64,000 bases of DNA, taken from contig NKIO01000006.1 in NCBI GenBank assembly GCA_002255935.1, forward strand, positions 1-64,000. The letters run 5' to 3'. A model generated the notes under the pieces. That model was not told where the DNA came from, ran no database searches, and saw only the letters and a program-made list of their open reading frames with translations. The number at the start of each line of letters is the position of its first letter. The stretch's first letter is position 1. The translations under genes and the position numbers were made by a program. Below are positions 41,709 through 56,700 of the stretch, piece after piece. Source of the stretch: Comamonadaceae bacterium PBBC2. Lineage in GTDB: Bacteria > Pseudomonadota > Gammaproteobacteria > Burkholderiales > Burkholderiaceae_C.

Positions 41709-44700
41709 ATGACGGAACAAACCATGTCCAATATCAAGCTCGTTGTTAAAAGTGCTGACGGTGTTCGCAAGACACTGACCCCGCAAGAGTTTGCGCAATT
41801 CAAGCTGCTGCCTGGCATGAAAGTCATGGTGCTCGACGAGACCACAGGCAAGGTGCCTGCCAAGCTTCAAGCCAAGCGCACAGCGCAAGACCTGACACTG
41901 AATGTCGATGGCGAGACCATCAAGCTGAGTGGTTTTTACGACGCACAGCAAGTCGACTTCTTGCCGCAAGGCGAAGCCGCCAACGGTGTGAGTTTGAGCT
42001 CCTCTGCGCCAGCACCTGCAGGCGCGGGCGAAGCCTTGGTGTGGTCGTCGGTGGCGGGTGTGGATGCATCCGTGGTCACCGGTACAGCCAGCACCGGCAT
42101 GGGTGGCAATTGGTTGTACGCCGCACTGGGTGGCTTGGCCGCAATGGGTGCAGGCGGCGGCGGTGGCGGTGGCAGCAAGACCATTCCTTCGGTGCCAGGT
42201 ACAGCGATTGACGGTTACTTGGTGGGTGCCAAGGTTTACCTGATCAACGGCACCTCCAAGATCGACACCGGTGTGGTCACCGATGCGAACGGTAAGTTCA
42301 GCATCCAAAACCCCAACAACTACACCGTCCAGATTGAAGGCGGTACCAACTCGGACACGGGCTTGCCCAACACCATGGTGCTCAAGGCCCCTGGCAGTGC
42401 CACAGGTGCATTTGTGGTCACCCCGTTGACCACCTTGATTCAAGCGTATCTTGAAAAGAGTCCGGCCGGCACCACAACAGCACAAGCCGAAGCGGCTGTG
42501 CAAAAAGCCTTGGGCATTCCAGCAGATGTGGACTTGCTGACTTATGACCCCTTGGCCAGCACCAACACCACATTGGCTGTCCAAGTTCAAAAACTGGCTG
42601 TCTCGGTGGTCAGTGTCATTTCTTTGGCTGAAGGTCAGGCCAACGATGTCATCAACAACATCGTGGCCAACATCATCAGCGGCAATTTCAATGCCAATGC
42701 ACCGTTGGATTTGTCCGATGCCGCCGACCTGACTGCGGTTCTGTCTGGCGTGACGACGGTTTCAGCAGCAGAAGTGACCGCTGTGGTCTCGGCCATCCAG
42801 AGTGCCACATCGCTGAGCGAAATTTCAACATCGCAAGCTGCCGCTTCTGTGCCGTTTGCCGTAGAAGTCCAACTGGTCAACGGCAAAGCCGTTGCTGTGA
42901 ATTTCAAAGGCGGCGTCGGCGACACCATCACCGTCAGTGTGGACAAAGACGGCACAGCCACGTTCAGCCGTGGTGGTGTGGACGCCACCACCAAGGTCGC
43001 CAAATTCTTCACCACCGTTGAGCAAACTTTCAACGACATGGATGGCTCTGCCAATGTCAGTTTGAAGATCAACGCTGACAAAGGCATCAAGTTGGTCTTC
43101 AACTTGGTGGACACCGGTGCAGTGGATCACTATGTTGTGGATGCGCCGAACGCGGACTTCGTGACATTCAAAGGCGACATCGGTAACCAATTGGGCGACA
43201 CCGTCGGCCTGAAGATCACGGACGCCAACCCAGGTCAGCAAGACTTCATTGGCATGACCGTTGTCACCAAAGACTTGGTGGGCGCAGAGAAGCTGGGTTT
43301 CTATTTCGACAAGACGGCTAAAAACAGCGATGGCTCTGCTGACAACGACCGTGTCACATTGACGCCTTTGAGCGACATTGACAGCAGCAACGGATCAGAT
43401 ATTTCGGTGGTGGTTGTTCGAAACGGTGCAGCCAACACGCTGTTGGCTCAACGTCCTGCCGGTCTGACGCAAGATTTGATGTCGGTCGGCTATGCCAGCG
43501 TGGCAGATACGGCGACTGCCCAAGCCTATGTCAGTGCTTCTGAAACAGGCAAACTGATCATTGTTTTGGGCAGCGAAAGCGAATGGTCGACCTTGGCCAC
43601 CAATTTGAAAAACAATGCAGATCTGCAGTTCATTGGTTTCGGTGAAGAAAATCTGAAGTTTTTTGTGGGCGCTGTCGGTCCGCAAACAGACACATCGACG
43701 GCTGTGACTTTGGCATCGTTGAAGAACACCCATCCAGATGTCTACGCAGCAATTGTGGGTGGCACTGTTGGCTCAACGACTTATGCAGATAAAACCGTTG
43801 GTGGTCTGCCAACTTTGGAAAAACAGATTGCTGATGTGCAAGCAGCGCTGACAGGTGGCACGGTCACGGCGACGGACTACGACACGTTGGTCAAGGTCAG
43901 CAACGCGATGGCAAAGCTGAACGGTTCCGACACAGGTTCTGTTTCCAAGAGCATTTCTGATGCGATTGGCACAGCGCCAAGCGGCTGGAGCACAGACACA
44001 GGCACTTGGACATCGCAAGGCACGGGCCTGAATGGTCAAGTGGCAGGCTTGATCAATGGTGCAGTGACGTACTTGAAGGGTCAAGTTACGAGTTTGGACA
44101 GCAAGATCCATGGTGCAGGCACCATCACGGCAACTGATTACGACACCTTGGTGGAGATCAGTAACGCGCTTGCAAAACTTAATGGTATTGGCGACGGCTC
44201 GGTGGCCAAGAGCATCAGTGACGAGCTGGGCACTTGGCCCACCTACGACGCAGACACGAACACATTTGGCACAGACGGCTCGGGCGTGTACCAAGCGGTG
44301 GCAGACAAGCTGGACGCATCGATTGCCAAGCTGCAAGCGGTGATGAACGGCGGCGACATCAGCGCCTCTGAGTACGCAACGATCCTGGACATCAGCAATG
44401 CGCTGGAAGTGCTCAATGGCACAGGCGACGGCTCGGTGGCCAAGAGCATCAGTGACGAGCTGGGCACTTGGCCCACCTACGACGCAGACACGAACACATT
44501 TGGCACAGACGGCTCGGGCGTGTACCAAGCGGTGGCAGACAAGCTGGACGCATCGATTGCCAAGCTGCAAGCGGTGCTGAACGGCGGCGACATCAGCGCC
44601 TCTGAGTACGCAACGATCCTGGACATCAGCAATGCGCTGGAAGTGCTCAATGGCACAGGCGACGGCTCGGTGGCCAAGAGCATCAGTGATGCGATTGGTC

Positions 44701-47700
44701 ACCCCTCGACGGAAGGCAACCCAGCGCCAGAAGGCAGTCTGTGGGCGGACATTGAAACTGCGATCGCCAACGCTACAGCCGACCACACCGCCCCCATGGC
44801 CCCGATCGTCAGCTTGCTGCACGACACAGGCGCCAACAACGCCGATGGCATCACCAGCGATGGTCGGTTGAAGATCACCGGTTTGGAGTCTGGTGCAACT
44901 GTCCAGTACAGCACGACGAATGAAGATGATTCGTGGGTCGTTGTTCAGTCTGTCTTCGCCCCTGATTTGACCGATGGCTCCACCGTGTATGTGCGACAGC
45001 TCGATGCGGCTGGCAACATTTCTGACGTGACGCAATTCAATGTTGACCTGGATGCCACTGGACCAGCCATTGTTTCTGTCAGTTCCTCAATGGAAGATGA
45101 CGGTTACAAAGCAGGCACCATCTTGCCCATCACAGTTCAGTTTGACGAAGTTGTTTATGTGACCGGCACCCCAGTTTTGAATTTGGGTGGTGTGGATCGC
45201 GCGGTCTCTTACTATAGTGGAAGTGGGTCCGATACCCTGGTCTTCAACTATTTGGTGAGATACCCTGACAATGCAGAAACTTTGAGCGCGTCCTCTCTCA
45301 CAGTGGTCGGTGCCAGCATCCGTGATGTGGCTGGAAATGCAGCAGATCTGAGCATTGATGGCGACGCACTGGCAGGCATTTGGATTGACACCACAGCACC
45401 TGATGCGCCATCGGTCGACGATATTTCGCGCGACAACCTGTTCAGCACAGGTGTGGATGGTGCCAACATGACCATCACCGGTCACGGTGAAGCCGGCGCC
45501 ACCATCACCTTGGTTCGCACCAACACGACAGCCTTGGTCAATGATCAAGGTGTCTGGACCATGACGGTCAACAATGCACAGAGCCAATTTGGATTGGGCA
45601 CCGAAGATTTGGTCTTTACCCAGACCGATGCGGCGGGCAACCTGAGCCTCAGCGCTACCCAGGAAGTCACAGTGGTGACGGGCATTACGGGCTCGGCCTC
45701 CTATCTGTTGTCCAACAGCGTCAAGCGCACCTTGGCCAACATGGACGACATCCATGTGACGGGTGATACGTCCCTGCTGAATGCCACCAGCCTGATTGCA
45801 CGAAGCAATGGCACCATCCGGTTTGACAACATCAAGGCCCGATACGATCAAGCGGCTGATCTGCCACAAGATATGGAAGGTGTGGTCATCGACAAAGTCA
45901 CCATCACGGGACTCGACTTTGATCGTCAAACGGTACTCGTGGATCTGAGTACTTTGGATGCCAGCACACAGATTGACTATTTGGGTGGTACTGCCGACGA
46001 GATCATCATGGTTTCGGCTTCTGCGAGCAATGGCAACCAGCGTCTTTTGCACATTGAAGGTGGTGCCGGTGGCGACACTGTCCGCATCATTGAATCTGCT
46101 TCTGGCACGGCCAGCACGATCACGGGTGAAGTCACGGCCGCAGATGGCGGCGACGCCTTGATTTTGGTGGGCAATATTGACATTTCTCAGGCCGTAGTGT
46201 CTGGATTTGAATCGTTGATACTTCTGACGGGTTCGCCTTCAAAAGTCACGCTGACGGCTGAGCAGTTGTCACAGTTCACATCGGGCATCTCCGGCTCTGG
46301 TTCGGGTTCCGATCAATCGGTCGTCCAAGTTTTGGCCGAGGACAGCGCCACCACAGTGGACCTGATCGGTTCGGTGATCGAAGACGTGGCTTCGTTCCAG
46401 ATGGGTGAAAACATCACCCTGAAGATGTCCGCACGGTACTCAGACGGCGTCACGTTCACACAGGAACAAGACGCCGTGGGTGTCACGGTCGTGTTGGTGG
46501 ACTTTTTGGATGCCGATCTGGACCTGAGCGCAAGCAACGTCAACTTCAATTTGTCTGGCTTGTCTAGCGGCATCCATGTCAATGGTGACGGTGTCTTGAG
46601 CGATGGTGACCATGTCATCACCTTGCCTGCCGTGTCTGAAGGCCAAACACTCAGCTTGTCAGCCAACCACCTCGTGGGCGATGCTTCGTTGAGCCTTTCG
46701 GGCACAGGTGAACTCCTGGTTTACGGTGATTTCACACACGAGGGCACCGCTGATTTGACCGGTATCACGGTGCACATCAATTTCGATGAGCCCGTCAGCG
46801 AGGGCAGTTCAGAAGTCAACGCCGGTATTGAAATCGGCGAAGTCAGCATCGTGATTGCCAATGCCGATCAGATCAACGCCACGGAAATCACGGGCGCGGG
46901 TCGCCTGGAGATTCAAGAAGTCAAAGTCAATGCCGAAGGACAGATTGCTGACTCCAACAGCGGCCAGGCCCTTGATTTGGAAAGCCTCGGCAATGATTTG
47001 TATGTGTTGGTTGACATCAACAGTTCTGATGCCGTCCTGAACGATCTGAACGACACCGCCCATGTGGACGAGTACGCGCTGGCTGAGGGCGTCAGCCTGA
47101 CCGTGCGCGAGCAGTCTATGACTGGCAAATACATCTCGGGTGACGAATCAAACACCCTGACCATTGAAGACCTTGGTAACTGTACCGATCTCAATGTGGA
47201 CTCGGCTGTGAATGTGGTCGCTGATGTGCACAACAGCATTGACATGTCCTATCTTGACAGTGCAGCCCAAATCGACGCCTACCATTTGGTGTCGGGTCCT
47301 GTGTTGACACAAAGCACCCAAGATTTGAACGCAGCAATGGGCATTCCAGGTGACGTTCAATATGCCTGCAATGACTTCACAGCCAGCAGGTTTGATTTGT
47401 CTGAGCACGCGGGTGAAACCGTCAACTTGCTGCTGAAAGGGCAAGACGATCACAACGTCCTGTTCTTCTTGTTCTCTGCCAATGGCGACTTGAAGGGCGC
47501 TGATGCCAACAGCGGCACAGATGGCTACAGGGCTGGCCTCTTCAATGTGACGATTGAAGACGGCGATTACATTCAAGCTTCGTGGGTCAGTGAGTTTTGG
47601 GACTGCGCAAGCCCGTCCGACTTCGTGGACGATCAATTGACGCTGGGCATTCAAGATGCCACGGACACACAGATCATCGTCACCGAAGTTCTGCCGCCCT

Positions 47701-50700
47701 TGTCTGACACAGTCATAGATGGCAACGCATTGGATGCGCAGTTGGACTATTTGCCTGGCAATGTGCGTGGGGTCAGCGGTGATCGCGAATTCGTCTACAG
47801 CCACATAGATTTGAACGACTATGTTGGCCAGACCGTCAACTTGCTTTCGCAAGGCCGAGATGGATTGAACGTTGTGCTGGTGCTTAAAAATGCAGCTGGC
47901 GAGGTACTGGGCGCAGACAACGGTAGCGCAGGCCAATTCACTCAAGGACAATTTGAGACTGGCCTCCTCAATGTCACAGTCAATGTTGGCGACTACATTG
48001 AGCTTACATATGATGCCGAATTGAATGGCTGCTGTGGTTCCGATTACCACTTCAACGCCCCCTTGATGCTGGGTGTTCAGGACACTGAAACTGGCCACAT
48101 CGCGAGGATCGATGTGCCATGGCATTTCAGTGAAGTGCCCACGCTGACCGCCAAAGCCGGTCAAATCAGCAACCACATCGTGGACGGTGCTGGCGATTTG
48201 GTCATCACCCACGTAGCGGTCAACCTAGCTGGCCAGTTGGCCGATGACCAACTCAGCGATGGTGGAGACTATGCATCGATCAGCTTGACCCAAGTGAGCC
48301 TGAATGGCCATGTGGCCATTCGAATCGATTCGACCAACAGCGCAGAAAGTGTGCTGAACGACAGCACCGATTTGGCCCCTGTAGACGAGATTCAGATCAT
48401 CGGTTCGAACACGCTGTACGCCGATGCCGGAACCTTGGACGGCAAGCTGGTCACGGGCAACACCGCACACGTGGTGGTCTCGGGCGATGCAAATGCGGAT
48501 TTGAACAATGTGGATACCGGTTCGCTGGACATGACTGCCGCACAGGGTGTGATCACCTTCTCGAACGTCGAGTCAGCCCAAACGGTCATCATGCGTGAGG
48601 ATCAAGCCGACGCGCGGACCATTCGTGTGGAAGCGGGCGGCCGCTTGCAAATTGAGGACTGGACCGTCACAACCGACTTGTCCGAGGTCACTCGTGATGT
48701 CGACGGGTCCGGCTTGGGCATTACCAATGCTTATGGCACCACCTACGTGAAACACGGTGAGACCACCGTCTTGAACTACTACAACGGTAACATGGGCACG
48801 GGCCTTTATGAAAACGTCATGGTGCACTTCGATGGCAGCATTGAGATCACTGAACTGACATCGACATCGACGGTGACCTTGTATGGCTCATCGGATGATG
48901 GACTGGCCGTTTTCATCGACGGCCAAGAAGTGATCATGGACTGGACTGGCCATGGAAATGAACGTTGGAACAGCACTGGGGTATTCGAAATGTCCCCAGG
49001 ACCGCACAATATCGAAATTTGGTATTTCCAAGGTGATGGTGGCCATAACTTGGGCTTGTTCTACCAAGTAGCCGATGGTGACATCAAGTCGTTCACGCAA
49101 GGTAATTCTTCGCCCCAGGATGGTTTTGACAACACGTATTCAGTCTTCTCTGGCCAATACGATGTTTTCAGCTTCAACCCCGGCCTGATCAATATCGAAG
49201 AGGTGCAACCATGGTTGCATCCCGAAATTTTCAGCACCACCGCAAGCGCTGAGGTGATCGGTCACATCACCAGCGACAGTCTGCCTGAGGGTGAGGACGT
49301 GCTGGATATGATGGATGAAACCTTGTCGCCTAACTTGACGGGCTTCTCGATCGATCAAAACCTGACACTGACACTGAAAGCTGAGCAAGCCACGGGTCTG
49401 AAGATCACAGGTGAAGACGCAACGGGTGACCTCGATGTGGGTGGCTCGGTGGTCATCAACAACCTCGATGGCACAGACAGTGATGAAGATGGTCAAGCCG
49501 ATGCCGTGTACGACTTCAGCAGCATCCATGCTGGCGAAGCAGGTTCGGTGCTGGTGAACATCACGACCTCTGAGACCCTCAATGCACAGACCAACCTCGG
49601 CGAAGCCCAGGTCAATGTGGCCGAAAGCGTGACGCTGACGGTGACAGCAGGCCAAGCCAGCGGTGTTGGCTTCAGCGGATTGGGCGCTTTGGTGTTGACC
49701 CAAATGGATGCGGAAGCCAACTTGCAATCGGTCGACAATGAAAACTTGTCCGTGATCGTTCAAGTAGCAGCCGATGAATCTTTGGATGCAAAAACCTTCA
49801 CAAACCTTGGCCCTGTGACGGCGTATGAAATCCTTGATGAAACGGTTGAAACGGATTCTCAATACACCAACGCAGATGGATGGTTTGTCCAGCGTGTGGA
49901 CTTCGGAAGTGACACCATCGGACACAGCGTGAATATCTCACTCGACTCCGAGAAAAATCTTCATTCCTATTTGAGTCTGCGCAACATTGCTGGTGAATTG
50001 GTGCGTGAAGTCTTGTTCGATGACTATCAGTACGACCCCGAATTCACCGATGTCGAAATTCAAGAAGGCGATTACCTGGAGTTTGGCTACTTCTCTAAAC
50101 ATGGCAATTCGCAAGACAGTCTGAACTTGACGGTCACAGACGCCACGGATCCATCCACGGTGTATATCGAAACCACGGAATACGTACTGGGCCAAACAGG
50201 CTCTCTGACGCTGCTTAGCGATCAAGTTTCCGGCAAAGATGTCACTGGCTTTGGCGTGCTCACAATTGAACAATTCCAAGCCAACACCGACTTGTCGAAA
50301 ATTGATTCTGATCTGGACCCGTGGGAGGTGTGGGGCTCTGGCGTCACGGTCATCGCAAAAATTGACGCTGAAGCTGATGTTGTTTTTGATTCGGAAAACA
50401 GAACGGCTTGGATCGTTGATCGATTCGAGGTGGCTGGTAGTCTGACTTTGGATGCTTCACAAGCCTGGGCCACCGTTATCGACGGCAGTGGCAGTGTCCT
50501 CGTGACACATCTTGAAGAAGAAGCTGGTACAGATTTGAGCTGGATCACCACTGCCGAGGTTCAAGCACGCGTTTCGGGTGATGTGACATTCACAGGTCAG
50601 CTGGGCTCAGCGTCAGTTCTGGTGGACGGTGGCGCCACGCTCACATTGGATGATGCACGCGCTGATGGTGTCACCATGAGTGGCGAAGGTTCTGTGACCG

Positions 50701-53700
50701 TGGTGGTTCTGGGCGATGACGGCGAAGGTCATCTCAATGCTGACTTGAGCCAAATTGCCGTGACGGGACCCTTGACCTTGCACCTGAGCAGCACCGTGAA
50801 CTTGGCGCAGGACAGTGCCAATTTGGAGGGCGTCAACAACATCGTGATGGGTGTTGTGAAGGATTTGGACCGTGCCCATGCGATGAGCTTACAAGGCATC
50901 AGCGTTTCGCTTGCTGACGACACCATTGAAAATCAAGAGAGCGAGTCAATTGCCCAATTGCTCGACGGTAATGACAGCACGAAGTTCTATACAGACACCT
51001 CGCAAAATGCAGCTTTTGTGATTGACATGGGGGCCGAAAAGGTTGTGCATGCACTGTCCTTGACAACCGCCGACGACCACGCTGAGCGCGACCCAGCGCA
51101 CGTGACTGTGCTGGGTTCGAACGATGGTGAAACATTTGTGGAAATCGCATCGTTTGACACGGCGTTGCCTGAAGAACGACAGACTGAGTCTGGCACTTTT
51201 GCCTTTGATAATTCAACAGGCTACCGGTATTACAAGTTTGTCTTTAACGAGACGAATGCCACCTTGACACAAGAGATTGGCGCCGGAACACAAATCGCTG
51301 ACATCCATTTGTTCACACAACCATCGACGCTGACCATTTCGGCCAGTGACGCTGATTTGCTGAACATCACTGAAATCGCCGAAGGCTCGGTGGTGATAGT
51401 CACTGGCGATGCGGATGCCGATTTGCTCAGCATCGACGTCACCACACTGGACCTGCATCTGGCCACGGGCGATCTGAACTATGCACACGAGATCGGTGAA
51501 GGTAAAAACCTGCGGTTGACCCTTGCGCAAGCGCTGGCTGATCAGGCAGACTTCTCGGGCACGGGTACGCTGGTTGTCATGGACGATGCCATCACCAGTG
51601 ACACCGACTTGACGGGTATCGCAGGCTCTGTGCATTTGAGCTTCCAAAGCGGTACTGAAACCACCAGCGTCATCTCTGTCGATGCGGGTCACACCCTCAC
51701 ACTCACGGCCGCGCAAGCCTCGGGTCAGCACATTTCTGGTGAAGGTACGGTGATCATCACCGGCCATCCAACGGCAGATGTGGATCTGAGCTTTATCTCC
51801 GCTGATATCGACTTGTCCGGTCTGACCGGCTATGAAATTGTCGAGGGCGCTTTGACCTTTGACGGACATGCGATCACTTTGCCCGCCTTGGTGGCAGACC
51901 AATCGATCACCCTGGATGCGGACCAGTTGACAGGTCAGTTGACCTTGAACGGTGAAGCTGGAACCTTGTTGATCAAAGGTGACCTTGCAGAAGCACAAGT
52001 CATCGACTTGACCCATGTGTCCTCTGATGTGACCGTGTCCACCACAGACCCTGTATTCGACGGCGAAACTCCGATCAGTGACGGTGTCGGCATCAATGTC
52101 CCCAATGAAGCCGTGCTGATCTTGAAGCCAGTGCATGCAAACGGCCAAACCATCACAGGCGATGGCACAGTGTCCGTCAGCGGCGATGTCTCAGAGGGTG
52201 CAACGGTCGACTTGCGCGACATTTCTGCAACCCTGAATTTCTCGGATGATGGCGCAGATGCTCAATCCTCGATTCAAGTGGGTGTTGACGCGACCTTGAA
52301 GCTTTGGGCAACCCAAGCCGATGGTCAGATCATTGCCGGTGATCCAGCAGCCGTTCAGAATGTCTCGGAGACAGTCACTTTCGAAGACGTCGTGATTGAC
52401 AACCCCGATGGACAGCCAGTCCTGAATGGATTCCATGGGTTCAATTGGAACATTCCTGTGGACCAAGATGGTGGAACAGTCTTGAATGTGTTGAATGGTG
52501 ACACCTACGATGTCTCTGGCTCTGGCTATGAAATGGCTGCTCAAGATGCTGGTTCAGTGGTGGCATACAACAACTATGCCATGCAGCCGATCACCATCAC
52601 CCGCACAGATGGCGGTGATTTCAACTTCGTTGGCGTCCAATTGACAGCCGCATGGATGGATCTCACGGTCACATTGACAGGCTACAACAATGGCGTTTTG
52701 GTTGGCACGCGTGAAGTTACGCTGACCACGGCGACCGAAACCACATTGGATTTTGACTGGGGCGATATTGATCAGCTGGTCATCAGCAGTGATACAGATG
52801 CTGATAATCGTCATATCGTTATTGACGACTTCCGCTACACCACCAGTGTTACTGGCTCAGGATCTGTGGAAATCTTTGGTCTTGAAGAGGCACCGCATGC
52901 CAATTTCGCGACCATCACCGACACGATTGTGAGCATCCATGTCGGCGACAACGCTCAAGTCGTCTTCGACGGCGATCTGGGGGATTCTGCACGCCACCAA
53001 GTGCTTTTGGGTGACAGCGCAACGCTGACGCTGACGGCCAGCCAAGCCGATTCCCGAACCATCAGTGGTGACGACACCAACAACATCACCGTGACGTCGC
53101 TCGCCGATGACACCAACTTGGACGGCCTGAGCAGCGATGCCACTGTGGTGGCACAGATCGATGCCGTCATCGATGTCTCAAGCAATGGGCATTTGGGTCG
53201 CGTCGACACGTTCGAGTTTGTGGAAGCATTGGAGCCGCCATCATTGACACTGTCTGCAAGCCAGGCTGTGGCCAATGTCTTGCACATCAGCGGAGATGGC
53301 ACGACGGTGATCATCGGTGATGTCACAGTCGACAACGCAGTCATGGACCTGACGCATATCGCCACAACGCTCTCGTTCGCTGACAATGACGATGCGGAAC
53401 CCAGCATCGCTTTGGCCGACGGCGTGACCTTGAAGGTCAATGCACAACAGGCAGATGGTCGAGTGATTTTCAATGCCGACGCCGCTTCGTCGACCGTTGA
53501 AATCTATGCACTGGAAAACAAGTCCGATGCCAATTTCAGTGGCATCTACACTGCGGCCAAGATTTATGTGTCGGCCGATGCAAGCAGCTTCACATTCAAT
53601 GGCCAATTGGGCGATCCCGATAACCACGCGGTGTATCTGGGTGCCAACGCCGATGTGACGCTGTCTGCCACAGAAGCATCTGGGCGCGTCATGGAGGGCG

Positions 53701-56700
53701 ATGACACCAACCAGTTGACCGTGACGTCAGTGGATGGAAACACCAACCTCGACGACGTGTCGACTGCATTGACTTTGACTGCAGGTATTTTCGGAACAAC
53801 CAATCTGGTGACCAACAGTCATTTGGCACATGTGGATGTTTACAGCTTGCTTCAGAGCGGCGAACCTGCTGAACTCACACTGAGTGCTTCGCAAATCGAT
53901 GGACGAACAGTTGACGGTCTGGGTAGCTTGATCGTCAAAGGCTTGGTGGCCAACGATCAACAGAAACTGAGTACCGACCTTTCCAATGTGAGCGTCGGCA
54001 TCGATGTGACTGCAGAAGTATTGGGCAATTCTGACCTGACTGCAGACAGCGCCACGCTGACAAAAATTGACGCGATCACCATCGTCAAGGCCGCGTTGGA
54101 CTTGTCAGGCGCGACTGTCACAGCTGTACCTTTAGAAATGGAAGATACAGCCGATCACGGTGAAGTGGCCCTGAACGTGCTGGACCATGATGTGGGCACC
54201 AAGTACTTCAGCGGTACGGGCACTGGCGCTGGCTTGGTGATCGAGATGTCGACAGCAACAGTTGTAAACGCATTGTCCATCACCACGGCCAACGATGAGT
54301 TTGGCCGCAACCCAAGCACCTTCACCGTCAAAGGCTCCGTTGATGGCATTCAGTGGGTCACCATTGTTGCTGATCAAGCTGTAGAACTGGCCGATGCGCC
54401 ATATGTCCAGTCGGATATTTACAGTTTCAGCAATGCCACGGCATACCTCTACTACGAGGTCACTTTCCCGACCACAGTTGGCGCCGATTCAACGCAGCTT
54501 TCTGAGTTGAATTTGTATGCCCCTGGGACCCCTAGTTTGACGATCAATGTGGACGACGCCAGCGGCAAAGAAATCACGGGTGACGCCACCGTCGTGGTGG
54601 TGGGTTCGACAAGCTCGTCGGTTGACCTGAGCCTGGTGAGTGCAACCACCTTGGACATTCACGCAGCAGACATCGCGGGCGACCTGACATTGCCACAGAG
54701 CATTGCTCAGGACCACACCTGGATCTTGAACGCTGGACAAGCCGATGGGCGTGACATCGATGGCCTGGGCTCATTGCAGGTCAATGGCATCCAGACAAAC
54801 ACCGATCTGTCGGGCGTGGTGCTGCCAGTTCAGGGCGGTACAAACGTCACTGACTTTACTGGTGCGTTTGCAGCTTCGACGTGGACCTACGATGAGCAGC
54901 ACTTCACATTCTCGGACACAGATACTGACGGAGTTACCGATACGCTTGTCTTGACCAGCAGCTTTGATCCACACATGAATGAAAACAATGGCGGGTATCC
55001 AGCAGCCATTATTAACAGTGCTGCCGTGCCTGCAAACGGAGAACTTTCTATTGATTTTAGTTTCGCGAGTTCATTGCTAACAAATGGCTACGATGTAGTT
55101 GGGCTTTATTTCAATGGTGGTGATAACCAACTGACGCTGCAGTTGAACAACGATGTCGTCGTTAATCTAGTCGGTAACCACGCGCATTGGGAAATGGCAG
55201 GTTATGTATTTGATGTCACCAACTGGTTGGTGGATGGGGACAATGTCACTGGTACAGTGGTTTTCCATGCTGTAACCGGCCAATCCGTTCAACTTTTCGC
55301 GTTTTCCAGTCAGATCGACTCGGCAATCACTTACACGAACTTTGCCTTCACACCAACGGCGCAATCGACCCCTGGGCTTGCCAACCTGGTGGGTGTGATC
55401 AACGAGCATTCCGATTTCGCAGACGCCAGCAATGTCTTCGACATCGTTGGCCACTCCAATCTCGAAAACATGACCGCTTATGTCATCGATGGCGGTTACA
55501 CACTCAAGCTGAACTCGGCACAAGCCAATGGCTTGACCGTGACGGCTGGTGAGGGCGTTACCGAAGCTGAAGTGATGGTGGCCGATGATGTCGCAACCGG
55601 CGCCTCTGTGAGCCTCACCAACATCACCAGCGCTGTGTCGATCAACTTTGGTATTGACGACGGGGTGGGCATTGACGTGGGTACCGGCGGTACACTGACC
55701 TTGCGCACCGACCAAGCTGACCAGCAATCGATCAGCGGCAACGGTACTGTGGCCATCGATGGCGACATCGCGGCTGAAATCACCGTGGATCTGCGCAATG
55801 TCACGACCGAAGTGACCTTCCAAACCACAGACAACAGCAACTCCATCCAAGTGAATGGAACACTGAAAGTTAACGCCGAAGCGATCAGCACGGCCGTGGT
55901 AACAGGCGAAGGCACTGTCGAGGTCTATGGTCTCGACTTGAACAGCACGGTTGACCTCAGCAGTGTCGGTTCGGAAGACCCAGACAACTTGACCGTGACG
56001 GCCATGATCACCGATCACACAGACCTGTCCGAAGAAGCCGCGGCGCACTTTGCTACGGTGGACAGCTACGTGGTCAGCGATGGCGTGACACTGACACTGA
56101 ATGCTGCTGAAGCCAATGGCGCAACAGTTACCGATGCACTGGACAGCGCAGGCGAACTGTATGTGGTGGGCTTGGTCAGCGGTGCGATTGGCGACGGCGG
56201 TACTGATTTGACCAACGTCACTGTCACCGGCACGATCACCGTCGAAGTCACGGGCGAATCGAACATCAGCGAAAACACGTCACTGTTGGTTGTTGATACC
56301 TTCCACGTGGCTGACGGCGGTGTCTTGACCTTGACAGCCGAACAAGCCGATGGCAACACAGTGGTGGCCAATGGCGTGGATCGCACCGGCGCTGTGGTCA
56401 TCACAGGCATTGAAGGCAAGCCCGATGCGCATCTGGATGGTATCGACTCGCCTGATATCACTTTGGCGGTGTCTGCCAACCTCGATCCGCTTTCATTCAC
56501 GGGTGAGTTGGGTGATGCCAAGGTCTCCATTGGCGAAAACACCTCCCTGACATTGAGCGCAGGTCAAGCGGATGGCCGTGTGGTTTTGGGTACAGGCTCT
56601 TTGGTGGTCGATGCGCTGCAGACCGGGACCAATTTGTCGAATGTGGAGATGGCCATTGCGTCGTTGACAGGGCGCATCACCGAAGCCAGCGATCTGACGG

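Noticed and set aside
42121..42180. LapG-type dialanine cleavage site near the poly-Gly linker of the BapA-like protein
   Set aside because: The local sequence (LYAALGGLAAMG) lacks a convincing TAAG/PAAG-type motif and no LapD/LapG genes are in the window.
44190..44689. Possible CRISPR-like or mobile repeat
   Set aside because: The units are adjacent 234-bp in-frame coding repeats without spacers, not a CRISPR array or insertion sequence.
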